64,000 nucleotides of DNA, taken from assembly GCF_014396585.1 (NCBI RefSeq), contig NZ_CP060717.1, positions 744,001-808,000 on the forward strand, read 5' to 3'. Every line of letters begins with the position of its first letter. Positions within the stretch are counted from its first letter, which is position 1. This document shows positions 18,015-27,004 of this stretch, piece after piece. Below the pieces are notes generated by a model. The model saw only the letters and a program-made list of their open reading frames with translations, searched no databases and was not told the origin of the DNA. This DNA comes from Sphingomonas rhizophila (lineage in GTDB: Bacteria > Pseudomonadota > Alphaproteobacteria > Sphingomonadales > Sphingomonadaceae). Position numbers and translations under genes: made by a program.

Positions 18015-19658
18015 ATGAGCTTCAATGCCCCCGTGTCCGACCAGCGCCTGGTCCTTCGCGACGTGGTCAGGATCGGCGAATTGCCCGCCGCGAGCGATCC
18101 CGACCTGGTCGACGCCGTGCTGGACGGTGCGGCCGCGCTGGCAGAAGGCGAGTTCGCTCCGCTCGACCGCATCGGCGATACCGTCGGCGCGCGGTGGGAC
18201 AATGGCGTGGTTCGAATGCCGGAGGGCTTCAAGGCTGCCTATCGCTCCTTCGTCGACGGAGGCTGGATGGGTCTGTCGGCTCCGGAAGCGGCCGGCGGAC
18301 AGGCGCTTCCGCTCGCTTTGTCGGCGGCGCTGATGGAAGACCTCAACGCCGCGAATATCGGCTTCGCACTGTGCCCGATGCTGTCGTTCGGCGCCATCGA
18401 GGCGCTGGAACGGCACGGCTCGGACGAGCTCAAGCGCGACTATCTTCCCAAGATCGTGTCGGGTGAATGGCCCGCGACGATGAACCTGACCGAGCCGCAA
18501 GCCGGAAGCGATGTGGGCGCGCTCAAGACCCGCGCCGAACCCAACGGGGATGGAAGCTGGCGGATTTTCGGCACCAAGATCTTCATCACCTATGGCGAGC
18601 ACGACCTGGCCGACAACATCATCCACCTTGTGCTGGCGCGGACGCCCGGCGCTCCGGAAGGGACGCGCGGCATCTCGCTGTTCCTGGTTCCCAAGGTCCT
18701 GCCGGACGGACGCGCCAACGACCTTCGCTGCGTTTCGATCGAGCACAAGCTTGGCATCCACGCCTCGCCGACCTGTGTCATGAGTTATGGCGACCACGGC
18801 GGCGCCACCGGCTGGCTGGTCGGCCCGGAGATGGGCGGCATGCGGGCCATGTTCACGATGATGAACAACGCGCGTTTGAATGTCGGATTGCAGGGGGTCG
18901 GTATCGCCGAACGTGCGACGCAGCGCGCGGTCGCCTATGCCTTGGATCGCCGCCAGTCGGGCAAGGCCATTGCCGAATTTCCCGACGTCCGTCGAATGCT
19001 GCTTCGGATGCGGGCGCTCACCTCGGCGTCACGGGCGCTAGTCTACTACGCGTTTGGCCAGCTCGACCGGGGTCTCGCCGGAGACCCGGTCGCCGCGATG
19101 CGCGCCGAGGTGTTGACCCCGCTGGCGAAGGCGTGGGGGACCGATGTCGGATGCGAGGTGGCGAGCCTCGGAATCCAGGTCCATGGCGGGATGGGGTTCA
19201 TCGAAGAGACCGGTGCGGCACAGCATCTTCGCGACGCCCGGATCGCGCCAATCTATGAGGGCACGAACGGCATCCAGGCAGCCGACCTCGTTGGACGCAA
19301 GCTGGGGCTCGACGGCGGCCTGGCCTTCGACGGCCTGATCGCCGACATCGAGGCGGAAGCGACCGATCCGTTGCTGATCGCCTTGACCGACGCGGTCGAA
19401 GTTGCCGCGGCGACGATGCGCGCCCGCAGCGGCGACGACCGGATGGCGGGCAGCTACCCGTTTCTGACGATGTGCGCGGTGATGGTTGGTGGATGGCTGA
19501 TGGAGCGGCTTGCAAAAAGCCCGGATGCCGACGATCGAGTTCGCGCGACGAGTGCCTTTTTCCTGTCGTCGGTCGTGCCGGAGGCGATCGGGCTGGCCGC
19601 TGCCGCGGAAAGCGGTGCGGAGCAACTCTACGTCGTCTCGGCGGAGGCCCTCGCCTAG
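18015..19658 (+). CDS. Acyl-CoA dehydrogenase, long DmdC-like type
   Basis: 547 residues, longer than ordinary acyl-CoA dehydrogenases. It shows MNLTEPQAGSDVGAL, IFGTKIFIT, HKLGIHASPTC, QVHGGMGFIEETG and PIYEGTNGIQAADLVGRKL with the catalytic Glu in YEGT, then about 130 extra C-terminal residues. This is the plan of the 3-methylmercaptopropionyl-CoA dehydrogenase (DmdC)-like family, many members of which act on fatty or aromatic acyl-CoAs; the substrate here is unknown. GAGGA lies 9 bases before the ATG. The stop overlaps that of the convergent GntR gene. Confidence 0.92.
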   Translation: MSFNAPVSDQRLVLRDVVRIGELPAASDPDLVDAVLDGAAALAEGEFAPLDRIGDTVGARWDNGVVRMPEGFKAAYRSFVDGGWMGLSAPEAAGGQALPLALSAALMEDLNAANIGFALCPMLSFGAIEALERHGSDELKRDYLPKIVSGEWPATMNLTEPQAGSDVGALKTRAEPNGDGSWRIFGTKIFITYGEHDLADNIIHLVLARTPGAPEGTRGISLFLVPKVLPDGRANDLRCVSIEHKLGIHASPTCVMSYGDHGGATGWLVGPEMGGMRAMFTMMNNARLNVGLQGVGIAERATQRAVAYALDRRQSGKAIAEFPDVRRMLLRMRALTSASRALVYYAFGQLDRGLAGDPVAAMRAEVLTPLAKAWGTDVGCEVASLGIQVHGGMGFIEETGAAQHLRDARIAPIYEGTNGIQAADLVGRKLGLDGGLAFDGLIADIEAEATDPLLIALTDAVEVAAATMRARSGDDRMAGSYPFLTMCAVMVGGWLMERLAKSPDADDRVRATSAFFLSSVVPEAIGLAAAAESGAEQLYVVSAEALA

Positions 19659-20011
19659 GCCCGTTCGGTTCGCATCAGTTCGGCGGGATCGAGGCCGAGG
19701 CGCTGCATCCGCTCGCGGATGGCGGGCCATTCCTGCTTGACGAAGCGGCTGCGCTCGGCATCGCGCAGCTTGGCGCGCGCGCCGGGCGCGACGAACATGC
19801 CAACGCCGCGGCGGACCAACACCAGGCCTTCGTCCTGGAAGCCTTGATACGCCTTGGCGACGGTCAGCGGGTTGGCGCCTTCCTCGACCGCGAGCGCGCG
19901 GACCGAGGGAAGGGGATCGCCGTCGCCGAACCTCCCGGACAGGATCGCGTCCGCGATCACTTCGCGGATGCGGACATAAACGGGCTTTTCGTGCGTGGTT
20001 CGGAGCGTCAT
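19655..20011 (-). CDS. GntR-family transcriptional regulator (YtrA type)
   Basis: 118 residues. An N-terminal GntR winged helix (PVYVRIREVIADAILSGRFGDGDPLPSVRALAVEEGANPLTVAKAYQ...) is followed by only a short helical tail, typical of the YtrA subfamily, which lacks a large ligand domain. The start ATG at 20011 overlaps the stop of the nitroreductase gene (ATGA), so the two form an operon and the regulator may control it. YtrA regulators usually control transporters, none of which is adjacent. Confidence 0.9.
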   Translation of the reverse strand: MTLRTTHEKPVYVRIREVIADAILSGRFGDGDPLPSVRALAVEEGANPLTVAKAYQGFQDEGLVLVRRGVGMFVAPGARAKLRDAERSRFVKQEWPAIRERMQRLGLDPAELMRTERA

Positions 20012-20637
20012 GGTGTCATAATACACCGATGCGCGATTTGTTCAAGTCTTGGGGGCACCCATTGCCGCGCGACCGTCGCCAGCGGCGCGCGAGGCCGTTC
20101 CACCAGTTCCGCGCCGGGCGATCCGATGAAAAGAAAGCCGGCAATACGCTCGCCCGGTCCGCAGAAGGCGGCGCGGACCCGTTCCGAATAGGTTGCCCAG
20201 CCGGTGATCCACCCACCGACGTAGCCCAATGCGTGAACCGCCCACAGCAGGTTCATCGCCGCGGCTCCGCACGACAGTTCCTGTTCCCACACCGGGATCT
20301 TGTGGTTGGCGACCGGCGCCGAGACCAATGCGACGAGCGACGGCGCCTGGTGCGCGAATTCCAGCGCCTTGGCGAAGTGGGCGGGCAGGGGTTCGGGCTC
20401 GCTTTCGGGAAGGGCCTTCGTCAGTAATTCGGCCAGAGCATCGCGCTGGTCCTTGCCGACGGTGACGAAGCGCCACGGGAAGAGCTTGCCATGATCGGGC
20501 GTGCGTGCCGCGATGGTCAGGATCTGCTCCATTTCCTCGTCGCTGGGGCCGGGTTCGACCATTTCGCGGGGCCGCCCTGACCGGCGGCTTTCGAGCAGGG
20601 CAAGGGTCGAGCTTCGATCGTTGAGAACCATTCGCAT
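20008..20637 (-). CDS. Nitroreductase-family FMN oxidoreductase (YdjA-like)
   Basis: 209 residues. Motifs: SRRSGRPREMVEPGPS at the N-terminus (FMN phosphate binding), ARTPDHGKLFPWRFV, WEQELSCGAAAMNLLWAVHALGYVGGWITGW and GERIAGFLFIGSP. The R-x-S-x-R start and W-rich core match small NAD(P)H-dependent nitroreductases of the YdjA group. The natural substrate is not known. It is first in an operon with the GntR regulator. Confidence 0.9.
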   Translation of the reverse strand: MRMVLNDRSSTLALLESRRSGRPREMVEPGPSDEEMEQILTIAARTPDHGKLFPWRFVTVGKDQRDALAELLTKALPESEPEPLPAHFAKALEFAHQAPSLVALVSAPVANHKIPVWEQELSCGAAAMNLLWAVHALGYVGGWITGWATYSERVRAAFCGPGERIAGFLFIGSPGAELVERPRAPLATVARQWVPPRLEQIAHRCIMTP

Positions 20638-20756
20638 TGACTAGGGACTCGCCGTTCGTCGAACAAGTCGCTTCACAATGCGCCGTTCGCCGCTAGTCTG
20701 CGCGGCTTTCAAGGCGATAAGACCGCAATGCGACGGTTACGCCGAGTAGTTCAAGG

Positions 20757-22412
20757 ATGCCCAAGCTGATGAAACCCGTATCCACCTGGAACGAAGGCGA
20801 CTGGATCGCGGCGATCGCCGTAGTCATCCTCGGCTTTTTCCTCGTCGCCGGCGCGACCATTGCCGCGTCGCGCAAGCCCGAAGCCCTTGGCCACCCCAAG
20901 GGCCTCTACATGCTGTTCTTCGCCGAAATGTGGGAGCGTTTCTCCTACTACGGCATGCGGGCGCTGCTGATCTTCTACCTGACGAAGCACTGGCTGTTCG
21001 CCGATGACAAGTCGAACCTGATCTACGGCGCCTACACCAGCCTTGTGTACATCACGCCGGTGCTAGGCGGCTATCTCGCCGACCGGTACCTCGGGCAGCG
21101 CAAGGCCGTGCTGTTCGGCGGCATCCTGCTCGCGCTGGGTCACGCGACGATGGCGGTGGAAGGAACCGGCGGGCAGTCGGATCCGACCATCAACGTCTTC
21201 TGGCTGGCGCTGGCGTTGATCATCGTCGGCTCAGGGTTCCTGAAGGCCAACATCTCGGTGATGGTCGGGCAGCTTTACCGTCTGACCGACACCCGGCGGG
21301 ATTCCGCCTACACCATCTTCTACATGGGCATTAACCTTGGCGCCGCTGCCGGTTCGATCCTCGTCGGTTACCTGGGCGAGCGCATCGGCTGGGGCTACGG
21401 CTTTGGCCTGGCGGGCATCGGCATGCTCGCGGGCCTGGTGGTGTTCGTTCTTGGCAAGGGCGTGCTGAACGGCGCGGGCGAACCGCCCAACCCGGCAGCG
21501 CTCAAGGATCGCGTCGCGGGGGTCAGCCGCGAGGCGTTCCTCTACGTCATCGGCTTCGCCGCGGTGGCGGTGATGTGGGGCCTGATCCAGTATCAGGATG
21601 TTATCCAGAACCTGTTGATCATCTCGGGCCTCGCCCTCCTCGGCTACGTGCTTTACGAGGCGTTCAAGATGCCCAAGGAGCCGCGCGAACGGATGTTCGC
21701 GATCCTGTTCCTCATCGGCCTCAATCCGTTGTTCTGGGGCCTGTTCGAGCAGGCGGGCGGTAGCCTCAACCTCTACACCGACCGCTTCGTCGACCGCGGC
21801 GACGTGCCGGCGTCGGTGTTCCAGTCGATCAACTCGATCTACATCATCCTGCTGGCGCCGCTGTTCGCCGGCCTCTGGGTCACGCTTGGTCGCCGCGGTC
21901 TGGAACCTTCGGCTCCGGCAAAGTTCGGTCTGGCGCTGATGCAGGTCGGCCTTGCCTTCCTCGTCTTCGTCTGGGGCGCGACGTCGGTCGGCATGGCGGC
22001 GATGACTCCGGTGATTTTCGTCTTCCTGATCTACCTGTTCCAGACGACTGGTGAGCTCTGCCTCTCGCCGGTCGGCCTCAGTGCCATGAACCGCCTGGCG
22101 CCGCGTCACCTCGCGTCGCTCATTATGGGCGCGTGGTTCTACATGACCGCCGTCGGCAACTTTGTCGCCGGCAAGATTGGCGAGGCCACGGGCGGTGAAG
22201 GCGGCGAGATGTCGAAGGAGCTGACGCTGGCGATCTATAACAAGATCGGTTGGGTCGCGGTCGGCGCGGGCGTCGTGGTCCTGTTGCTCAGCCCGATCGT
22301 GAAACGCTGGATGCATCTCGACACGCTGCGCGACGATCGGCTTGCCGGCGATTCCGAGCTCGGCGAGCCACAGGCGGCGGGCACTAACCTCGCCGGCGAA
22401 GCCAAGGCTTGA
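20757..22412 (+). CDS. POT-family proton-dependent oligopeptide transporter
   Basis: 551 residues with about 14 hydrophobic segments. The POT signatures are intact: FAEMWERFSYYGMRALL (the ExxERFxYY proton-coupling motif), GGYLADRYLGQRKAV and FYMGINLGA. It imports di- and tripeptides with protons. The start could be 20757 or the ATG at 20769; neither has a strong ribosome site. The stop codon overlaps the start of the lipoprotein amidohydrolase (TGATG), and the next three genes follow with overlaps, so peptides taken up here are plausible substrates of those enzymes. Confidence 0.93.
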   Translation: MPKLMKPVSTWNEGDWIAAIAVVILGFFLVAGATIAASRKPEALGHPKGLYMLFFAEMWERFSYYGMRALLIFYLTKHWLFADDKSNLIYGAYTSLVYITPVLGGYLADRYLGQRKAVLFGGILLALGHATMAVEGTGGQSDPTINVFWLALALIIVGSGFLKANISVMVGQLYRLTDTRRDSAYTIFYMGINLGAAAGSILVGYLGERIGWGYGFGLAGIGMLAGLVVFVLGKGVLNGAGEPPNPAALKDRVAGVSREAFLYVIGFAAVAVMWGLIQYQDVIQNLLIISGLALLGYVLYEAFKMPKEPRERMFAILFLIGLNPLFWGLFEQAGGSLNLYTDRFVDRGDVPASVFQSINSIYIILLAPLFAGLWVTLGRRGLEPSAPAKFGLALMQVGLAFLVFVWGATSVGMAAMTPVIFVFLIYLFQTTGELCLSPVGLSAMNRLAPRHLASLIMGAWFYMTAVGNFVAGKIGEATGGEGGEMSKELTLAIYNKIGWVAVGAGVVVLLLSPIVKRWMHLDTLRDDRLAGDSELGEPQAAGTNLAGEAKA

Positions 22413-23815
22413 TGGTCATGATAGGGGCGAGGATCGTCGGCGCGGCGGTCCTCGCCCTTGTCGTGGCAAGTTGCGCCGAGACGCCACCGCCCAAGAAGGC
22501 GGCAAGGCCCTCGGTCCGGATCAACGACAATCCCTATCCGTCGACCTACGTCCGCTATCCGGGCGTCCCGACGCTGATCCGCGGCGCCACGCTGTACGAT
22601 GGCGAGGGCGGGCGAATTGACGATGCCTCCCTGCTGATTGCGGACGGCACGGTCCAGGCGGTCGGCGGGCCCGAAGTGACGGCACCGGCCGGCGCGGTGG
22701 TCATCGAGGCGGCCGGGAAATGGGTCACTCCGGGAATCATCGACGTGCATAGCCATCTTGGTGACTACCCATCGCCCGGCGTGGAAAGCCATTCCGACGG
22801 CAATGAAGGAACGGCGCCCGCCCGGCCCGACGTCTGGGCCGAGCACAGCGTCTGGCCGCAGGATCCGGGATTCAGCCGCGCCCTCGCCAATGGCGGGGTG
22901 ACGACGCTGCAAATCCTGCCGGGATCGGCAAACCTGTTCGGCGGCCGCTCGGTCGTCCTCAAGAACGTCTATGCCCGAACCGTCCAGGGGATGAAGTTTC
23001 CCGCCGCCCCCTATGGCCTCAAGATGGCGTGCGGCGAAAATCCGAAGCGTGTTTATGGCGGGAAGGGCGGTCCGGCGACCCGGATGGGCAACGTCGCCAC
23101 CACGCGCGCGACCTGGATCAAGGCGCAGGAATATAAGCGCAAGTGGGACAGATACGACGCGGTGGGCGGCGACATCCCCGTCCGCGATCTCGCGATGGAC
23201 ACGCTGCGCAACGTTCTGGCGGGCAAGATTCGCGTCCACAACCATTGCTACCGCGCCGACGAGATGGCGATCATGATCGATATGAGCCGTGAGTTCGGCT
23301 ACAAGATCGCCGCCTTTCACCACGCTGTGGAGGCCTACAAGATCGCCGACCTGCTTGCGAAAGAAGGTATCTGCGCGGCGATGTGGGCCGACTGGTATGG
23401 GTTCAAGATGGAAGCGTACGACGCGATCCAGGAAAATATCCCGTTCGTCGACAAGGCTGGCGGCTGCGCCATCGTCCATAGCGATGACGCGAACGGCATT
23501 CAGCGACTGAACCAGGAAGCGGCCAAGGCCCTCGCCAACGGGCGCCGGGCCGGCCACGTCATCAGCGATGCGTCCGCGTGGCGCTGGCTGGGCATCAACC
23601 CTGCACGGGCGCTCGGCATCGACGACCGCACGGGCAGCCTGAAGGTCGGCAAGATGGCCGATGTCGTCCTGTGGAACGGCGATCCGTTCAGTGTGTACAC
23701 GCGCCCGGAACGCGTGTGGGTCGACGGGGCGCTGTTGTACGATGCGTCGAACCCGCGCCGCCGGCCGGTGAGTGACTTCGAGCTGGGCCAGCCTGGCGAA
23801 GGCGACGTCAAATGA
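22412..23815 (+). CDS. Lipoprotein amidohydrolase with intact metal site
   Basis: 467 residues. Lipobox VVASC near residue 20 marks a lipoprotein. The amidohydrolase core has the HxH metal motif in IIDVHSHLGD, later histidines (VHNHCYRADEM, AAFHHAVEAYK) and the catalytic Asp region VHSDDANG, ending with the composite-domain signature GSLKVGKMADVVLWNGDPF. It is related to imidazolonepropionase-like and dipeptidase-like amidohydrolases. The start overlaps the transporter stop, and the stop overlaps the next gene by ATGA. It probably cleaves small peptides or cyclic amides in the envelope. Confidence 0.9.
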   Translation: MVMIGARIVGAAVLALVVASCAETPPPKKAARPSVRINDNPYPSTYVRYPGVPTLIRGATLYDGEGGRIDDASLLIADGTVQAVGGPEVTAPAGAVVIEAAGKWVTPGIIDVHSHLGDYPSPGVESHSDGNEGTAPARPDVWAEHSVWPQDPGFSRALANGGVTTLQILPGSANLFGGRSVVLKNVYARTVQGMKFPAAPYGLKMACGENPKRVYGGKGGPATRMGNVATTRATWIKAQEYKRKWDRYDAVGGDIPVRDLAMDTLRNVLAGKIRVHNHCYRADEMAIMIDMSREFGYKIAAFHHAVEAYKIADLLAKEGICAAMWADWYGFKMEAYDAIQENIPFVDKAGGCAIVHSDDANGIQRLNQEAAKALANGRRAGHVISDASAWRWLGINPARALGIDDRTGSLKVGKMADVVLWNGDPFSVYTRPERVWVDGALLYDASNPRRRPVSDFELGQPGEGDVK

Positions 23816-25203
23816 TCCGGTTGCTGGCCGCCGCCGCGCTCGCCGCCGCCGCCGTCACCCCGGCATCCGCCCAGACCATCGCCATCGTCGGCGGGACGGT
23901 CGCATTGGGCGACGGATCGGAGCCGATCGTCGGTGGCACCGTGGTCCTGCGCAATGGTCGGATCGTCTCCGCCGGCGCGGGTCGGCGCGTACCGGCGGGC
24001 GCGCGGATCATCGACGCGGCCGGCAAGTGGGTCGCTCCGGGGATGATCGCAGGCTTTTCGCGCCTTGGGCTAGCCGAAGTCGACCTTGGCGCGGACGGTG
24101 CCGACGATACTGAGGCCAATGGCAGCCCGTTCAATGCCGCCATCGATATCGCTCCGTCGATCAATCCCAAGGCCTCCACCATCGCCGTCGGCCGTGCCGA
24201 TGGAGTGACTCGCGCCATCGTCGCGCCGTCGGCGGGGCGCAGCATTTTTGCCGGGCAGGGTGCAGTGATCGACCTCGGGGATGACCTTGACGCGGTGATG
24301 CGGCCGCGCGCGTTCCAATTCGTCGAATTGGGCGAGGGCGGTGCCGGCAAGGCAGGCGGATCGCGTGCCTCGGCCTTCACCCTGTTCCGCAACGCCCTGC
24401 GCGAGGCGCGCGACCTGGCCGGCATGCGGCCGATCGCCGGAAGTGCTGGCCGCGCCTTGCCACGGCAGGGCGACGACATACCATACGTCAGCCGCGAGGA
24501 TGTGCGCCTCACCGGGCTCGATGCTCGGCGGAGCGATGACGTGCTGCTTACTCGGTTCGACGCCGCGGCGCTGGTTCCGGTCCTTCGCGGCCAGCAATTG
24601 CTGCTTGTCCATGTCGAGCGTGCGGTCGACATCCGCAACGTGCTTCGGTTGCGCTCCGAATTTCCGGCGCTGCGCCTCGCGCTGGTCGGTGCGACGGAGG
24701 CGTGGATGGTCGCGCCGGAGATTGCGCGCTCGGGCACGTGGGTGATTGCCTCCGCGCTCAATGACCTTCCGGCCAGTTTCGAGCAGCTCGCCGCGACACA
24801 GTCCAACGTCGGTCGTCTGCGCACCGCAGGGGTCAAGGTTGCGATCGGGATGATCGGGGAGGACGATACCCGCCGTCAGCGCAACCAGAGGCAGAATGCC
24901 GGCAATCTCGTTGCCGTCAGCCGCATTCCCGGTGCCAGCGGAGTCAGCTGGGGCGACGCGTTTGCCATGGTGACCTCGCGCCCGGCGCAGGTGATGGGCC
25001 TGGACGACCAGATCGGCAGCCTCAAGGCAGGCGCGCGAGCCGATGTCGTCATCTGGTCCGGCGACCCGCTGGAAAATGCCTCGCGCCCGGAGGCAGTGTG
25101 GATCGACGGGGTCGCGCAACCGCTCGACAGTCATCAAACGAAGCTGCGGGACCGTTACAGGGACCTCACCCGCCGCGACCTTCCGGAGGCTTACCGCCGA
25201 TGA
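23812..25203 (+). CDS. Degenerate amidohydrolase paralogue, exported
   Basis: 463 residues with a signal peptide ending ASAQ. The fold and the closing motif GSLKAGARADVVIWSGDPLENASRPEAVWIDG match the preceding gene, but the HxH position reads AGFSRLG, and the later metal histidines are also absent (LLVHVERAV and ALVGATEAW replace them). GEDD near residue 345 may keep the Asp. It is therefore unlikely to bind the normal metal pair and may be a structural partner of its neighbour. It is coupled by ATGA on both sides. Confidence 0.88.
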   Translation: MIRLLAAAALAAAAVTPASAQTIAIVGGTVALGDGSEPIVGGTVVLRNGRIVSAGAGRRVPAGARIIDAAGKWVAPGMIAGFSRLGLAEVDLGADGADDTEANGSPFNAAIDIAPSINPKASTIAVGRADGVTRAIVAPSAGRSIFAGQGAVIDLGDDLDAVMRPRAFQFVELGEGGAGKAGGSRASAFTLFRNALREARDLAGMRPIAGSAGRALPRQGDDIPYVSREDVRLTGLDARRSDDVLLTRFDAAALVPVLRGQQLLLVHVERAVDIRNVLRLRSEFPALRLALVGATEAWMVAPEIARSGTWVIASALNDLPASFEQLAATQSNVGRLRTAGVKVAIGMIGEDDTRRQRNQRQNAGNLVAVSRIPGASGVSWGDAFAMVTSRPAQVMGLDDQIGSLKAGARADVVIWSGDPLENASRPEAVWIDGVAQPLDSHQTKLRDRYRDLTRRDLPEAYRR

Positions 25204-25883
25204 CCCCGATGACCGCTCTCGCGCTCTTCTCCGCCCTGTTCGTCGGCACCCATTTCCTGATGTCGCATCCCCTGCGCGCCGCCATGGTGGCTCGGCTCGG
25301 CGAGCGTGGCTTTGCCGGCGTCTATTCGCTCATTTCGCTGTTACTCTTTGGCGGGATGATCTGGGCGTATGGTCCGGCGGTCAGGACTGCGACCGAGGCG
25401 TGGTGGGCGGTTCCGACCTGGCTTTGGTGGGTGGCGACGCTCCTCATGTGGCTCGGATCGGTGTTGTTTGTGGGCTCGCTCCGCCGCAATCCGGCGTTTC
25501 CCAATCCCGGCAAACCGATCACCAGCATCGGAGAGGCACGTGGCACGTTCGCGGTCACCCGCCATCCGATGATGTGGGGCTTCGCGCTGTGGGCGCTGGT
25601 CCATGCGCTGGTGGTTCCCAACTGCGCCTCGTTCATCCTGAGCGGCGCGATTCTCGTCCTCGCCCTTGGTGGCGCGGCAGGACAGGACGCCAAGAAGCGA
25701 AAGCTGATGGGTGCGCCGTGGGTCGATTGGCAGCGGCGCACCGCCTTCGTGCCCTTTGCCAAGGGTTTCGCCCTACCGGACGCGTTCGCGCTGGCCGGCG
25801 GGACGATCCTGTGGCTGGTCGCGACCTGGGCGCACGGTGCGTTGGGGTATATGCCGGCGGGGATTTTCGCATTCGTGTCGTAA
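25200..25883 (+). CDS. NnrU-family membrane protein
   Basis: 227 residues with six hydrophobic segments. The motifs HFLMSHP near the N-terminus and VTRHPMMWGFALWALVHALV match the NnrU family, a group related to isoprenylcysteine methyltransferase-like folds and named for genes near nitrite and nitric oxide reductases. No denitrification genes are nearby, so that role is not supported here. The start overlaps the stop of the amidohydrolase (ATGA). Confidence 0.88.
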   Translation: MTPMTALALFSALFVGTHFLMSHPLRAAMVARLGERGFAGVYSLISLLLFGGMIWAYGPAVRTATEAWWAVPTWLWWVATLLMWLGSVLFVGSLRRNPAFPNPGKPITSIGEARGTFAVTRHPMMWGFALWALVHALVVPNCASFILSGAILVLALGGAAGQDAKKRKLMGAPWVDWQRRTAFVPFAKGFALPDAFALAGGTILWLVATWAHGALGYMPAGIFAFVS

Positions 25884-25888
25884 AGGCG

Positions 25889-26953
25889 CTGGTCAGCGGA
25901 CCGATAACACCGCGCCAACAGCATTATCATGTCATCGACGTCGTGCGCGGATTGGCGGCCTGCGCCATCCTGTTCTGGCATTACCAGCACTTCACCGGCC
26001 TCGGGAAATCGCAGGTCGGGAAGATGGCGGACTATCCGCTCTACTCCGTATTCCGACTGCTGTACGAACATGGCGGCCTGGCGGTTCAGCTGTTCTGGAT
26101 CATCTCGGGCTTCGTGTTCGCGGCCGTCTATCAGGGCTCGCGCATTTCGGGCCGCGACTTTGCGCTGCACCGCATCGCTCGGCTGCATCCCTTGCACCTG
26201 GTCACTCTATTGGTCGTTGCCGGCCTGCAAATCGCCTGCGGACGGATATTTGGGGCGCCGCTGATCTATCCCAACAATTCACCGGCGACATTCATCGCCC
26301 ACCTTGCGTTCGCCAGTGGCTGGGGAATCTGGAACGCATCATCATTCAACGGTCCGATCTGGTCGGTATCGGCGGAGGTGTTCATCTACGCCCTGTTCTG
26401 GGCGTCGCTGGGCTTTCTGTTCCGATGGCGGCTGGTCCTTCCGCTGGCGGCGTCCGCGATTTTCTTCCTCTTACGGGATTCACCGATCGCGGCGTGCGGC
26501 GCCTATTTCTTCATGGGGTGCAGCATCTACGTCATCCATCGCGCCGCGCCCGTTGCCTGGCAGGTGGTTTGCATCGTCGCGGGCGTCACTGCGTTCGCCG
26601 CCCTGCTCGTGCTCGGGAAGGAGGGAATTGCGGTTCTGGCGCTGTTCGCGGCCCTGGTGCTGGCCTGTGCCATGCTGGAGGCCACCAGGGCGTCGCGCTG
26701 GGCCAAGGCAGTACCGTGGGTCGCCGACAACACGTACGGCGTCTACCTGTGGCACGTCCCGATCCAGTTGATGATCTTGCTGGCCATGCATCAGTTCGGC
26801 GTGTCGACGGCGATATTCACCTCGCCGTGGTTCCTGTTTTTCTTTCTGGCCGCCGTGATCGTGGTTGCCCGGCTTTCCTTCATCGCCATCGAACGGCCGG
26901 CCCGCCGAGCCATCAGGGGCCTCCACCACCGGGAAGCAGCCGCTCGGTCGTGA
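25889..26953 (+). CDS. Acyltransferase 3 family membrane protein, start uncertain
   Basis: About 354 residues with roughly ten hydrophobic segments. The conserved beginning YHVIDVVRGLAACAILFWHY, ISGFVFA, GPIWSVSAEVFIY and a closing FIAIERPARR identify the acyltransferase 3 (OafA/NodX) family, which O-acylates polysaccharides, lipids or peptidoglycan. No ATG, GTG or TTG precedes the conserved start within a reasonable distance: the frame before it offers CTG at 25889 (with AAGG upstream), and the nearest GTG is about 80 bp further back inside nnrU. A missing base near the start is the likely explanation. Confidence 0.82.
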   Translation: MVSGPITPRQQHYHVIDVVRGLAACAILFWHYQHFTGLGKSQVGKMADYPLYSVFRLLYEHGGLAVQLFWIISGFVFAAVYQGSRISGRDFALHRIARLHPLHLVTLLVVAGLQIACGRIFGAPLIYPNNSPATFIAHLAFASGWGIWNASSFNGPIWSVSAEVFIYALFWASLGFLFRWRLVLPLAASAIFFLLRDSPIAACGAYFFMGCSIYVIHRAAPVAWQVVCIVAGVTAFAALLVLGKEGIAVLALFAALVLACAMLEATRASRWAKAVPWVADNTYGVYLWHVPIQLMILLAMHQFGVSTAIFTSPWFLFFFLAAVIVVARLSFIAIERPARRAIRGLHHREAAARS

Positions 26954-27004
26954 TCCGCCTCCTTAGCGTTTTCGCTTAACGCTTTTCGGGCTAAGCCGTC
27001 TGGC

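Noticed and set aside
17960-18797. Extended N-terminus of the Sua5 gene to 18797
   Set aside because: The extension is antisense to the acyl-CoA dehydrogenase and has no homology-like features; the YrdC domain starts right after ATG 17960.
21231-23557. Long minus-strand frames opposite the POT transporter and first amidohydrolase
   Set aside because: Composition is His/Arg/Asp-rich without hydrophobic core or motifs, and both lie wholly opposite well-supported genes.
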